From Phycisphaera sp. (GTDB taxonomy: Bacteria; Planctomycetota; Phycisphaerae; Phycisphaerales; Zrk34): 64,000 nt of DNA. The stretch is taken from NCBI GenBank assembly GCA_016125285.1, contig WGMA01000039.1:103239-167238 (forward strand). Direction: 5' to 3'. Numbering within the stretch: position 1 is the stretch's first letter; each line of letters begins with the position of its first letter. Shown here piece after piece: positions 11,181 through 19,961 of this stretch. The position numbers and the translations under genes were made by a program. A model generated the notes under the pieces. That model saw nothing but the letters and a program-made list of their open reading frames with translations. It was not told where the DNA came from and did no database searches.

Positions 11181-11218
11181 GACCCCCGACGGCCAACGCT
11201 GTCGGGGGTTCCTTTTTC
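11181..11218 (+). terminator. Rho-independent terminator after the EF-hand gene
   Basis: The 9-bp stem ACCCCCGAC (11182-11190) / GTCGGGGGT (11201-11209) is followed by TTCCTTTTT. It is placed ~40 bases after the stop codon. Confidence 0.85.
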
Positions 11219-11292
11219 AGGGGCCGCCGTTGCGGACCGCTTCCGCGCCAGCGAATTCTTTAGCGGTCTGCAGTCAGCGAACCCGACGCGGT

Positions 11293-12141
11293 TCACATCA
11301 GCCCGCGCAGCGTTTCGAGGTTGACCTCGTCCCACTCGCGGCCGTCGGGCGCCTTCGCCTTGGCGGTCTCGAGGATCATCGGCACGTCGCGGAGCCGACG
11401 GCTGCGGACGATGACACGGAACGCGTCGAGGCTGACGTGCCCGTGGCCGATGTGTTCGTGGCGGTCGACCCGTGACCCGCGCGGCACCTTCGAGTCGTTC
11501 AGGTGCATCGCCAGCACGCGGTCGAGCCCCACGGCGTCGTCGATCTGCTTGAGGAACTGACGCGTTCCCGACGCCGACTCCAGGTTGTAACCCGCCGCCA
11601 GCGCGTGCGCCGTGTCGATGCACACGGCCAGTCTTTCCGGATCGCGCACCGACTCAATGATGCGACGCAGGTGGTCGAGGTCGTACCCGAGGTTCGTGCC
11701 CTGCCCGGCGGTGTTTTCGAGACACGTGATCGTCTTGTAGCCGGGCAGGTCGGCGTGGATGGCGTCGAGGTGCTTGACGATGCGGTCGAGCCCGGCGTCT
11801 TCGCCCTCGCCGACGTGGCTGCCGGGGTGCGTGACCAGCAGCGCGATATCCAGCGCCTCGCACCGCTCGATCTCGTCGCGCATCAGCACCAGCGACTTGT
11901 CCAGCGTCGGCCCGCCGGGGCTCGCGAGGTTGATCAGGTACGAGTCGTGGCTCACGACGTGGTCGATGCCGGTGCTCTTGCGATCGGCGAACCACTCGTC
12001 GATCTGCGCCGGCTTGAGCGGCGGGGCGGTCCACTGCCGCTGGTTCTTCGTGAACACCTGCACGCAGTCCATGCCGAAGCGCTCGGCGTCGATCAACGCG
12101 TTGTGCAGACCACCGGCGACGGAGAGGTGTGAGCCAAGCAT
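11293..12141 (-). CDS. nfo: Deoxyribonuclease IV (AP endonuclease IV)
   Basis: A 282-aa endonuclease IV. This enzyme incises DNA 5' to abasic sites in base excision repair using three zinc ions held in a TIM barrel. The metal-ligand motifs are all present: GSHLSVAGG at the start, THPGSH, ENTAGQG, CIDTAHALAAGY, HLNDSK and DRHEHIGHGH. The length matches the family. No clear Shine-Dalgarno sequence precedes the ATG, which sits just beyond the terminator of the next operon. It is convergent with the EF-hand gene. Confidence 0.94.
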   Translation of the reverse strand: MLGSHLSVAGGLHNALIDAERFGMDCVQVFTKNQRQWTAPPLKPAQIDEWFADRKSTGIDHVVSHDSYLINLASPGGPTLDKSLVLMRDEIERCEALDIALLVTHPGSHVGEGEDAGLDRIVKHLDAIHADLPGYKTITCLENTAGQGTNLGYDLDHLRRIIESVRDPERLAVCIDTAHALAAGYNLESASGTRQFLKQIDDAVGLDRVLAMHLNDSKVPRGSRVDRHEHIGHGHVSLDAFRVIVRSRRLRDVPMILETAKAKAPDGREWDEVNLETLRGLM

Positions 12142-12161
12142 GCGGGCAGTGTACAGCGCAG

Positions 12162-12195
12162 AAAAAACCCCGCCGAGCGATCGACGGGGTTTTGT
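12162..12195 (-). terminator. Rho-independent terminator of the ExbBD/VWA operon
   Basis: The AAAACCCCG (12164-12172) / CGGGGTTTT (12185-12193) stem with an extended inner pairing. Read on the minus strand, the stem ends in six T residues. It lies ~25 bases past the stop of the last gene in the operon. Confidence 0.85.
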
Positions 12196-12220
12196 GTTTC
12201 GCGTGTGGTCATCGCGGCGA

Positions 12221-15200
12221 TCACTTCTGCCACTTGATCTTCAGGCGGGTGAGGATCGGCGCCGCGGCGCCGTTGCCGAGCTTCTGGTCGGCCAGCTCGA
12301 GCTTGCGGACCATCATGTAGATCTCCGCCACGCCACGGTCCTTGGCCTTCTGCACGTTCGCCGAGTCGGTCTTCATCTGTTCGAGCTGCTTGTCCACGGA
12401 CTGGAGCCGCAACGACCAGACCTCCCAGTAGGTCTCGGGGTACTTGCCCGATTTGGGATCCGGCTGGACGTTGTTGATGATCTTGTTGCAGATCGGCAGC
12501 ACGCCGCTGAGCGGGTTGGCCGGGTCCTTCGCCTCGTAGATGCCCTGAGCGAAGTACGCCTTGGCGAGGCCGAACATGATGTCCATGTTCTTCGGATTGG
12601 TCTTGAACAGCTCCTCGAGGAGCTTCATCGCGTCTTCGTACTTCTTGGCGGCGATGAACTGATCGGCGACGATCATCTGGAAGGGCAGCAGCGCCGCCGG
12701 GCTCTTGAACTGTTCCTGACGCTTGGCCCAGTCGAGCAGCATCTGCGCGATCTCCACGCCGATGTCGTAGAGCTTCTGCGCCTCGGACTTCTGTCCGGGG
12801 AGGACTTCCTTGTCGGCCGCCATGCGGTTGATGGACTCGAGCACGCCGCGGATCAGCGGGCCGCCCTCGTTGGGGAACTGCGCGATGAACTTGCGGATCT
12901 CGTCGAGCGCCTTGTCGACGTCGCCGGCCCGGATGTGCAGGTTGATCGACAGGCGACGCTTGGCGTTGATCAGGTCGCGGAACTCGCTGAACTCCGCGTC
13001 GAAGTCCTTGACCAGCGCCCGCGCCAGGGCGATCTGGTTCAGGCCCTCGCCCAGTCCCTCGGCCTTGATCAGCATCGTGTCGCCGAGCATGTGCTGGAGC
13101 TTGGACTTGCGGTCGGCCGGCGCGTTCTGCATCGCGTCCTTGATGACCTTCATCGCCTGATCGGCCTGCGGCAGCAGGTTGCCGGCGAGCTTCGACTTGT
13201 TGTCGCTGTCGGCCGGCTCGGCGAGCCACAATGCGTGCTGGCAGATCAGCATCTCGTACTGCGAGTCGGCGTAGAACTGGTGGCTCGGACCGATCTTCTT
13301 GTACGCCTCGATCGCCTTGTCGTAGTCCTTCTCCTGGCGGAGCATCGCCGCCCAGGTGTACTGGTGCGTCTTGGCCTCGGGCAGCTGCGGGTACTTCTCC
13401 AGCAGCACCTTCAGCGCCTCCTCGACCTTGTCCTTGACGTACTGCTTGTCGGTGTTCTCTTTGTACACCTGCATGATCAGGGCGATCGCGTTCTGCATCG
13501 ACAGCTGCGCGTTGGGGTCGTTGGGGTGCTTGTCGGCGATCTCCAGCAGCGTCTCGCCGGCGTGGTAGAAGTCCCACGCGTTGAAGTACGCGATGCCCAG
13601 CTTGAACAACGCCTTGCCGCGCATGCCCTCGCTGAGCGTGTCGCGCTCGAGCAGGCGTGTCAGCTCCTTGATCGCCGGGGCGAGCTTCTTCTGCGTCTGC
13701 GCGATCAGGTCCTTCTTCTTGCTCTCGCTCTTCTCCTCCATCGCCTGGTTGTGCAACTCCATGCCCGGGTTGAGCATGTTGTGCTCGACGTGCGCCATGA
13801 CGACCAGCGGCGGGACCGTCGCGAGGTCGTCGACCTTGATGTCGGCCAGGCGGGCGTAGACGTGGTTCTCGACCGCGGCGCGGAGGCCGGGGTTGTTGGC
13901 CAGCACCGGGTCATTGAACAGGTCGACGTAGGCGTCGTAGTCGTCGGTGAGGCGGAACTGAAGGTCGTAGGCGAGCACGAGCAGCATCGGGCTGTTCTTG
14001 ACCAGCGGGTCGCGCTTGATCGCCTGCAGCGCGGCGACGGCCTGGATGACCTCCGGCGACAGCAGCTTCTTGGCAGGCGGCGCGGCCTTCTTCTTGTCGT
14101 CCTTCTTGTCGTCATCCTTCTTGTCATCGGCCTTGGCGTCGGCGGGCTTGCCGGCCGCGCCGGGCTTGCCGTCGGGCGCCTTCTTGCCGGCGTCCTTCGC
14201 GGCGGGCTTCTTGTCGTCCGCCTTCTTGTCGCCGGCCTTGTCGTCCTTCTTTGGAGCGGCCTTGTCGTCCTTCTTCGGAGCGGCCTTGTCGTCCTTCTTC
14301 GGAGCGGCCTTGGGCGCTTCGGCCTTCGCGAGGCCCGGCGCGGCGATCGTCTGCACCATCGCCAGCTTCACGATCAGCACGTCCATCTGGCTCGTGCCGT
14401 TGGCGATCGCGCCCAACGCCTTCTTCAGCGCCTGGTCCGCCGCGACGTGGTCGCCCAGCGCCAGCTGGATGCGCCCCTGCACGCTGCGCAGCTTCGTGAC
14501 CACCGACGGGGCGATCTCCTGGCGGCCGACCGCGTCGAGGAAGCGCACGGCCTCCTCGAGCTCCTCGGTCATCTTGCCGCCGCGGGCCTGGCCCTTGGGC
14601 GTCATGCTGAAGTAGTACCGCGCCCACGAGCGGTAGAACGGCAGGCGGATTGCGCCGAAGTCGTCCTTGAGCATGCGCCACCGGCCGTTGTTGACGAAGT
14701 CTTCCTCGAAGTTCGGCTTCTTGGGCAGCAGCAGCGGCATCATGAACCACTGATCGCCGGCGGACTCCATCATGTTGTACGCGTCCTCGGCGTACTCGTT
14801 GAACGCGTCGCGCTGCTCCTTGGTCGGCACGCCGAACTCGACGAACTCCGCGGCGTTGAGCTCCAGGCGGGGCATGACGACCTCGAAGAGGTACGTCACG
14901 TACTCGACCTTCCAGACGATCTGCTTCCAGTGAACGGCCGGGGCCTGCTTGATGATCTGACGGTAGAGGTCGATGACCTCCATGCCGGCGGCGCGGCGCT
15001 TCTCGGGCGTCTCGCCGTCGTCGTCGAGGATGAGCTTCTTCTGCTCGATGAGCACCTCGAGCCGCTCGATCGGGTCCTTCGGCGGGTTCTTTTCGATGTA
15101 GTAGACGATGAGTTCCTTCATGCCGCGGTTCTTGAGTCCGCGGATGAACTCGGCGTCGTCGAGATTGCGAGGCCCGGCGAGGGCGGCGGACGGCGCCGCG

Positions 15201-15289
15201 GCGAAGCCCGCGACAATGGCGAGCAGCGCGACAGCGAGCAGCCCGTCGGCCCTTCGGGTCTTGACGGAGACGGTCGATTGGTCACACAT
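12221..15289 (-). CDS. Large secreted TPR-type repeat protein
   Basis: A 1022-aa protein with an N-terminal signal or anchor (LLAVALLAIVAGFAAAPSAALA). Most of it is helical with TPR-like pairs, for example KALFKLGIAYFNAWDFYHAG, AIEAYKKIG and IAAKKYEDAMKLLEELF. In the middle (~320-420) is a low-complexity Lys/Asp/Ala/Pro-rich segment that includes three identical DDKAAPKK units. It is the last gene of the operon with two ExbD proteins, ExbB, a TPR protein and a VWA protein, so it probably scaffolds that envelope complex. I chose the internal ATG just before the signal sequence; the frame is open further upstream. No enzyme motif is visible. It is a planctomycete-type conserved protein of unknown exact role. 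Confidence 0.75.
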   Translation of the reverse strand: MCDQSTVSVKTRRADGLLAVALLAIVAGFAAAPSAALAGPRNLDDAEFIRGLKNRGMKELIVYYIEKNPPKDPIERLEVLIEQKKLILDDDGETPEKRRAAGMEVIDLYRQIIKQAPAVHWKQIVWKVEYVTYLFEVVMPRLELNAAEFVEFGVPTKEQRDAFNEYAEDAYNMMESAGDQWFMMPLLLPKKPNFEEDFVNNGRWRMLKDDFGAIRLPFYRSWARYYFSMTPKGQARGGKMTEELEEAVRFLDAVGRQEIAPSVVTKLRSVQGRIQLALGDHVAADQALKKALGAIANGTSQMDVLIVKLAMVQTIAAPGLAKAEAPKAAPKKDDKAAPKKDDKAAPKKDDKAGDKKADDKKPAAKDAGKKAPDGKPGAAGKPADAKADDKKDDDKKDDKKKAAPPAKKLLSPEVIQAVAALQAIKRDPLVKNSPMLLVLAYDLQFRLTDDYDAYVDLFNDPVLANNPGLRAAVENHVYARLADIKVDDLATVPPLVVMAHVEHNMLNPGMELHNQAMEEKSESKKKDLIAQTQKKLAPAIKELTRLLERDTLSEGMRGKALFKLGIAYFNAWDFYHAGETLLEIADKHPNDPNAQLSMQNAIALIMQVYKENTDKQYVKDKVEEALKVLLEKYPQLPEAKTHQYTWAAMLRQEKDYDKAIEAYKKIGPSHQFYADSQYEMLICQHALWLAEPADSDNKSKLAGNLLPQADQAMKVIKDAMQNAPADRKSKLQHMLGDTMLIKAEGLGEGLNQIALARALVKDFDAEFSEFRDLINAKRRLSINLHIRAGDVDKALDEIRKFIAQFPNEGGPLIRGVLESINRMAADKEVLPGQKSEAQKLYDIGVEIAQMLLDWAKRQEQFKSPAALLPFQMIVADQFIAAKKYEDAMKLLEELFKTNPKNMDIMFGLAKAYFAQGIYEAKDPANPLSGVLPICNKIINNVQPDPKSGKYPETYWEVWSLRLQSVDKQLEQMKTDSANVQKAKDRGVAEIYMMVRKLELADQKLGNGAAAPILTRLKIKWQK
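14238..14309 (-). repeat. Three tandem 24-bp repeats inside the TPR gene
   Basis: Units at 14238-14261, 14262-14285 and 14286-14309 differ by one base (TTT versus TTC). Each encodes eight residues of the DDKAAPKK type, so the low-complexity linker has probably grown by slippage. Confidence 0.85.
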
Positions 15290-15338
15290 GGCGATCGGCT
15301 TCCGTGAGAGGTTGCGAATCAGCCGCGCCCGGGTTTGA

Positions 15339-15842
15339 TCAGTTGCCGGGCTCGGAGAAGTTGATGTTTTCGTACTTCGCGCGGACACACGCGTTGAACG
15401 CGTTGACGACGTGGCCCCAGCGGACCGTGGAATCCGGCTTGATGATAATCGGATCGTCCTTGTTGTACACCGCGAACGCGCCGCCGGAGCCGACCTGCAT
15501 GCTCCGCAGCGTCTGGTAGAGCTCGGGGAAGTCCGCCGGGGCGGTGGGCATGCCCTCGAGCTGGATCAGCACGTCTTCGCCGCCGGCGCTCTTGAGCAGG
15601 ACCTTGATCGGTTGTTTGGGCGTGTCGGTGTCGGCCTGCTTGCCCTGCCCGACGGGCAGCTCGGCGGGCAGGATGCCCTCACCGACGGCGAAGCTGGCGG
15701 TCAGCACGAAGAAGATCAGCAGCTGGAACACGACGTCCATCATGGACGTGAGGTTCAGGTCGCCCATCTTGTGGGGCTTGGCCTTGCCCTTCTTCGGCGG
15801 CAGTTCGGGCTCGGCGGGCTTGCTGGGGGCTTGAGCAGCCAT
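15339..15842 (-). CDS. ExbD/TolR-family biopolymer transport protein (second copy)
   Basis: A 167-aa inner-membrane protein with a cytosolic Pro/Lys-rich N-terminus, one transmembrane helix (~30-52) and a periplasmic domain. The helix contains NLTSMMDVVFQLLIFFVLTA, with the essential membrane Asp (MMDV) that carries protons in ExbD/TolR. It should pair with the ExbB-like protein to use the proton motive force. GGAG precedes the ATG. This copy is longer than its neighbour, and its periplasmic part differs (FAVYNKDDPIIIKPDSTVRW). The two ExbD proteins may form a heteromeric unit. Confidence 0.9.
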   Translation of the reverse strand: MAAQAPSKPAEPELPPKKGKAKPHKMGDLNLTSMMDVVFQLLIFFVLTASFAVGEGILPAELPVGQGKQADTDTPKQPIKVLLKSAGGEDVLIQLEGMPTAPADFPELYQTLRSMQVGSGGAFAVYNKDDPIIIKPDSTVRWGHVVNAFNACVRAKYENINFSEPGN

Positions 15843-15902
15843 GAGTCACTCTCCTACTCACTAAGTCCGTGAGCGTGCGGGTCACTCGAACGGACGGGAC
15901 GA

Positions 15903-16361
15903 TCAGTCGCGCTTGTCCGGGTCGACCAGCGCGACAAGGTTGATCCGCGAGATCTCGGCCTGCGTGATCGCGGTCATGATCTTTTGTACGTGCTGGTACT
16001 CGATCTTGTTGTCGGCACGCAGGTCGATTTCCGTATTTTCGTCGATCCCTTTTTGCGTCTTGAGAATCGTCGTCAGGTCGACCAATGCACCGGGCGGCAG
16101 CTTGTTCGATCCGACCTGGATGTACTTCGGGATCGTCTCGATGTTCTCGTCAGCCACCACGTTGACGATGAGGCGTGGCCGAGCCTTTTCGGGTGTATAC
16201 GCGACGGACTTGTCCGGCGTGGGCGGTTCGAGCTCGGGCAGGTCCATGGACTGGAAGTTGGTGATCAGCAGGAAGAACACGATCAGCTGAAACACCACGT
16301 CCATCATGGAGGTGAGGTTGAGGTCGACCTTGCCGGACTCGACTTTCTTTTTCTTAGCCAT
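15903..16361 (-). CDS. ExbD/TolR-family biopolymer transport protein (first copy)
   Basis: A 152-aa ExbD-type protein: a short Lys-rich cytosolic start (MAKKKKVESGK), then the membrane segment LNLTSMMDVVFQLIVFFLLI with the conserved proton-path Asp. A periplasmic domain follows, containing the family-like LRADNKIEYQHVQKIM. It is encoded between the ExbB-like gene and a second ExbD gene, with GAGG before the ATG. Part of the energy-transducing operon; no TonB or TolA partner is encoded nearby. Confidence 0.9.
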   Translation of the reverse strand: MAKKKKVESGKVDLNLTSMMDVVFQLIVFFLLITNFQSMDLPELEPPTPDKSVAYTPEKARPRLIVNVVADENIETIPKYIQVGSNKLPPGALVDLTTILKTQKGIDENTEIDLRADNKIEYQHVQKIMTAITQAEISRINLVALVDPDKRD

Positions 16362-16425
16362 GGCGTAAGCCTCGTGAGGGGCGCGTATGGGTCACTGGCC
16401 GGGCGTCATCGGGCACGGGCCCGGA

Positions 16426-17274
16426 TCACGCCGGTCGCGGACGCGGCGCGGCGCCGGCCGAGCCGCTCGAAGCCGCGGCCTTCTTCTTGGCGCCGGGCTG
16501 GAACTGGCTGATCATCGCCTCGCACTGGATGACGATCTCGATCATCAGGTCTTCGATCTTGTTGCGGACCAGAGCGGCGGCGGCGACCGCGGGGATACCG
16601 ACGATCAGACCCCAGAAGGTCGTCACGAGGGCGGTCGAAATACCACCGGCGAGCTCGGCCGGGTCAGGCTGGCCGCCGACTTCCACGATCGTCTGGAACG
16701 CCACGATCATGCCGTACACCGTACCGAACAGACCGATCATGGGACCGACGGCGCCGAGCACGTTGAGGACTTCGACGGATCGCACGCGTTTGGCGCCGAG
16801 GATGTCGGCGGTGTCCTCGATGGCGCGTTGCATGGAGGCGTAGCCGTTGGCGGCTTCGGAGAGCGAGGCGTGCAGGATCTGGCCGAAGGTCGAGTCGTCG
16901 GCGGCGGCGCGCTCGATGGCCTCGCGGAAGCGACGCTCGGCGAGCAGCTCCTCCATGGCGGCGACGGACTCCGGCGGCATGAGGGTCAGCAGGCGGTTCT
17001 CCATGTAGTACTTGATCACCAACGCCATCGTGCAGACGGACATGATGATCAGCACCCAGGTGATGATCAGACCAAGGATGTTGTCGGACAGGAAGAACAT
17101 CTGGAAGGCGCTGGTCGAGGCCGAGCCTCCACCGCCGCCACCACCGCCTCCGCCCGCGGGGGCCGCCGCCGGCGCCGCCGCTTCATCCTGGGCCAGGACG
17201 GTCGAAGTCCAAGCCATCGCACCGATCAGGACGGGGGCAATGGCCCACCACGCTCGCAAGATTCCTGCACGCAT
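16426..17274 (-). CDS. ExbB/TolQ/MotA-family proton channel protein
   Basis: A 282-aa MotA/TolQ/ExbB protein. It has a signal-like N-terminus (to ~28), then a linker rich in Ala and Gly with a run of ten glycines (~42-51), and three transmembrane segments. These are near IITWVLIIMSVCTMALVI, near NVLGAVGPMIGLFGTVYGMI and near STALVTTFWGLIVGIPAVAA. The GPMIGLFGTVYGM block is the family hallmark. It forms the pentameric channel around an ExbD dimer. GAGGAG lies 5 bases before the ATG. The long N-terminal periplasmic extension is absent in E. coli ExbB but is common in planctomycete and Bacteroidetes homologues. Confidence 0.9.
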   Translation of the reverse strand: MRAGILRAWWAIAPVLIGAMAWTSTVLAQDEAAAPAAAPAGGGGGGGGGGSASTSAFQMFFLSDNILGLIITWVLIIMSVCTMALVIKYYMENRLLTLMPPESVAAMEELLAERRFREAIERAAADDSTFGQILHASLSEAANGYASMQRAIEDTADILGAKRVRSVEVLNVLGAVGPMIGLFGTVYGMIVAFQTIVEVGGQPDPAELAGGISTALVTTFWGLIVGIPAVAAAALVRNKIEDLMIEIVIQCEAMISQFQPGAKKKAAASSGSAGAAPRPRPA

Positions 17275-17413
17275 ACCTACTCCTCACGACAATTCTGGAA
17301 AACGATTGGGGTTGCTATATCACGCCGTTACGCACGCGCCGCGACAGTGCCGCGGGGGGTGTATCTGGTTTGGGCTCTCTACAACGCAGTGTCGTCGGGT
17401 CCGTTCGGGGGTC

Positions 17414-18430
17414 TTACTGTGACAGTGAACCCAACAGGTCCTGGACTTCCTTTGCCGCGTCTCGGTTTTCCTTGTCGTCACCGATCAGCTTCCTGGCTTC
17501 CGTCCAGAGGTTCCGCGCATGGTCAGTCTTGCCCAGCTTCTTGAAGACCTTGCCGGCCTCCACGAGAGCGGGGACGTAGAAATCGGTCTGACGGGGTTCG
17601 TAATGAACGATCACCCGCATGTACGATTCGAGAGCGTCCATGTCCTTGCCGGACCCTTCGAGCGCCTGACCACGCTGGAACAGCAGCTTCGACAGCGACA
17701 CACCGCGGTCGTCGATCTGCTTGTCGATCGTCTTGAGCGCGTCGTCGAACTTGCCTTCCTTGATGAAGTCGCCCACGACGTCGCGCCGCGCTTCCGCCGC
17801 GTCAACCAGACCGCTCTGGGGCGTCGTCGGGTCCACTTCGATCTTCTTGCCCTCTTTGAGCGCGTCGTTGATCTCGCCGAGATACTGCTTGGCTTCCAGC
17901 GTCGTGGCCGACCGCAGCAGGGCTTCGACGCGGCTCTGCAGCGCCTTCTGCTCGGCTTCCTTGCTCGGCATGTTGGTCGGCTTGATGCCCTGAACGAACG
18001 GCGAGGTGTCCAGCGACAGCAGCTGGACGTAGAAAACCAGCGCCCGCTCGAACTGGTCCGACTTGTCGAGGCAGTAGACCAGCTTGGACCCGACGATCAG
18101 CTGCAGGTAATCCTTGTCGAGCCGCTTGAAGACCTGCTCGAGCACGCCGGCGGCGGTGCGGTAGTCCTTCTTGGCGATGGCGGCGTCGGCTTTCTCCAAC
18201 TCCGGATAGCTGCTGAGTTTAAGGCCCTTGATGCGGGCGAGATCGGCGGAGCGTTCACCGGCGGGGCCGATGAAGTAGAGCTGTCCTTCGCGTAATCCGG
18301 TGATCCGGATGTTCTTGAACTCAAAGCCGTCGACGGTGATGTCGTCGGCGAGTGTGACGCCGGAGGCCGTCAGCAGGAGTGTGACAGCGAGCGGCGCGAT
18401 CAGGATACGGAAGGCTTGGCGTGTTTTCAT
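17414..18430 (-). CDS. Secreted TPR-type protein of the ExbBD/VWA operon
   Basis: A 338-aa protein with a signal peptide (~1-29). A short beta-rich start (DITVDGFEFKNIRITGLREG) is followed by helical TPR-like repeats to the end (AIAKKDYRTAAGVLEQVFKR, FIKEGKFDDALKTIDKQI, SGKDMDALESYMRVI, LGKTDHARNLWTEARKLI). Its ATG overlaps the stop of the VWA gene by four bases (ATGA), so the two are translationally coupled. It probably assembles with the VWA and ExbBD proteins in the periplasm. No catalytic motif is seen. Confidence 0.8.
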   Translation of the reverse strand: MKTRQAFRILIAPLAVTLLLTASGVTLADDITVDGFEFKNIRITGLREGQLYFIGPAGERSADLARIKGLKLSSYPELEKADAAIAKKDYRTAAGVLEQVFKRLDKDYLQLIVGSKLVYCLDKSDQFERALVFYVQLLSLDTSPFVQGIKPTNMPSKEAEQKALQSRVEALLRSATTLEAKQYLGEINDALKEGKKIEVDPTTPQSGLVDAAEARRDVVGDFIKEGKFDDALKTIDKQIDDRGVSLSKLLFQRGQALEGSGKDMDALESYMRVIVHYEPRQTDFYVPALVEAGKVFKKLGKTDHARNLWTEARKLIGDDKENRDAAKEVQDLLGSLSQ

Positions 18431-19581
18431 TTGAGGCCGAGGTCCGCTTCGGTGATGAACTTGTACACCCCGCCGTGCTCCTTCGCCAGATCGCGCAGCG
18501 TGTTGAGCGGGTCGGGATGCAGGAACTGGATCGTGTTGAGCTTGATCTTGCGATCCTTGTTGAGCTTGTCGAGCATCGCCATCAGGGCGCCGCGGTCGAC
18601 TTCGTACTTGCCGCGGCCGGTGATGTTATCGGACAGCAGGAACACCAGCTCGGGGCGGTACCGCATGGCCAACTGCAGCGTGGCGATGGGGTCGGTGATG
18701 CCGCGGGGGATGATGTTGCCGGACTCGAGGCTGATGTAGTCGGCACAGCGCTTCTTCATCTCGCTCGACGCGGTCTTCCAGCCGCGCGGCGGGACCTCGC
18801 GGGGCTCGCCGGCCTGGAAGAAGATGATGCTGAACTCCTGCTTGTCGCTCAGCTCGCTGATCGAGCGCTTCAGCTCCTTGATCACGAACGGCAGCGTATC
18901 GATGAGCGAGCCGGACGCGTCCACGATGTAGATGATCTTGCGGGCGTTGCCGCCGGTGCCGTAGAAGCCGGCGGAGATGCCGGTCGACGTGCCGGTGGTC
19001 GTGCCGAACGGCGCCATCTTGCCGCCGCCGCCGCCGCCGGACAGGCCGACGAGGCTGAGGTTGTTCTCGGTGTTCGACGAGAGGTTGTTCATGGATTCGG
19101 ACGTGCTGACGTCCTCGGCCTGCACGTCGCGGACCTGCTGTGTCGCCTGAAGGTCCAGCGACTCGGACTGCGTGAGCTGACCGCCGGGGTTATCCGACAG
19201 GCGGGCGATCGGGATGATCGGCACGTCCTCTTCGGTGACCTGCAGGTACGACCAGACCAGGAACAGCGCCAGGACGATCAGGCCGAGGTGGAACAGCAGC
19301 GAGGTCATCCACGGCAGCATCTCGCGGAGGACGTCGTTGACCTCACCGGCCACGCCTTCCTCTTCCTCGTCCTCTTCGTCTTCGGGGTTCTCGCCCTCGG
19401 CCGGGGGTTGGCCGGAGTTGCCCTGACCGGGCTTGCCGCCGGGGTTCGGCTTGGGCTGCGGTGAAGGCGCGGCGAAAAGGATCATCAGCGCCGGGCCGAG
19501 CATCGCCAGGAGGGCGAGCGCGAGCGACAGCGATGTGAAGTGAAGCACGTTGGCCACGGCAGTCATCAGGTGTCCCGTCAT
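18427..19581 (-). CDS. Membrane-anchored VWA-domain protein
   Basis: A 384-aa protein that starts the ExbBD operon. The N-terminal hydrophobic helix (~10-35) is followed by a Pro/Gly/Glu-rich acidic linker (NPEDEEDEEEEG). A second membrane helix (LLFHLGLIVLALFLVWSYL) and a Gly-rich stretch come next. The C-terminal half is a von Willebrand A domain with the MIDAS motif D221-A-S223-G-S225 and later LVFLLSDNITGRG. It should bind Mg and mediate protein-protein contacts. I chose the ATG with AGGAGG 8 bases upstream; the frame is open further back but without similarity. It may play the TonB/TolA-like partner role for this ExbBD motor. Confidence 0.85.
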   Translation of the reverse strand: MTGHLMTAVANVLHFTSLSLALALLAMLGPALMILFAAPSPQPKPNPGGKPGQGNSGQPPAEGENPEDEEDEEEEGVAGEVNDVLREMLPWMTSLLFHLGLIVLALFLVWSYLQVTEEDVPIIPIARLSDNPGGQLTQSESLDLQATQQVRDVQAEDVSTSESMNNLSSNTENNLSLVGLSGGGGGGKMAPFGTTTGTSTGISAGFYGTGGNARKIIYIVDASGSLIDTLPFVIKELKRSISELSDKQEFSIIFFQAGEPREVPPRGWKTASSEMKKRCADYISLESGNIIPRGITDPIATLQLAMRYRPELVFLLSDNITGRGKYEVDRGALMAMLDKLNKDRKIKLNTIQFLHPDPLNTLRDLAKEHGGVYKFITEADLGLK

Positions 19582-19961
19582 CGGATGACCTCCTCGTCGA
19601 TTCAGAGGGTCGCCTTCGATCGGGATCGTGTCGGATCCGATCCCGAAGGGGGTGTGAGGTCGTACGAACCAGATTGTGGCGCGATCGCCATCACACCCTT
19701 GGGCCGCCCCGGAGCGGTTCTTCCCATCATGGTTGGGAAGACGCATATTGAACGCGATTCCGTACTAAATGTCCAGTCGGCCCGGTTCGCGATTCAATAG
19801 GACGCGGTCCATCGAAGGATTCTACACCGCGCCGGTCGTTTCGTCGCGTGAAAACGACTACGCCGAACACACTTCGGCCAGACCGTCGCACCCGATTTAG
19901 ACGCGCCGAATCCGTCAGGGTTCCGCAACCTGCGGGATTTCGTAGGTTCCAGCGACCCGGG
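19582..19961. promoter_or_regulatory. Leader/promoter region of the VWA-ExbBD operon with three dyads
   Basis: 380 bases without a gene. They hold three inverted repeats upstream of the VWA start: TCGGGATC/GATCCCGA (19620-19646), GGGTGTGA/TCACACCC (19650-19698) and CTTCCCA/TGGGAAG (19720-19740). They could be operators or a folded 5' leader. No known riboswitch class was recognised and no clear -35/-10 pair stands out. The rest, up to the stop of the next gene at 19962, shows nothing. Confidence 0.4.

Noticed and set aside
11759..15307. 1182-codon plus-strand open frame opposite the large TPR gene
   Set aside because: Low-complexity Leu/Val/Arg/Asp sequence with no recognisable domain. The opposite strand has a signal peptide, TPR-like repeats, operon context and a terminator.
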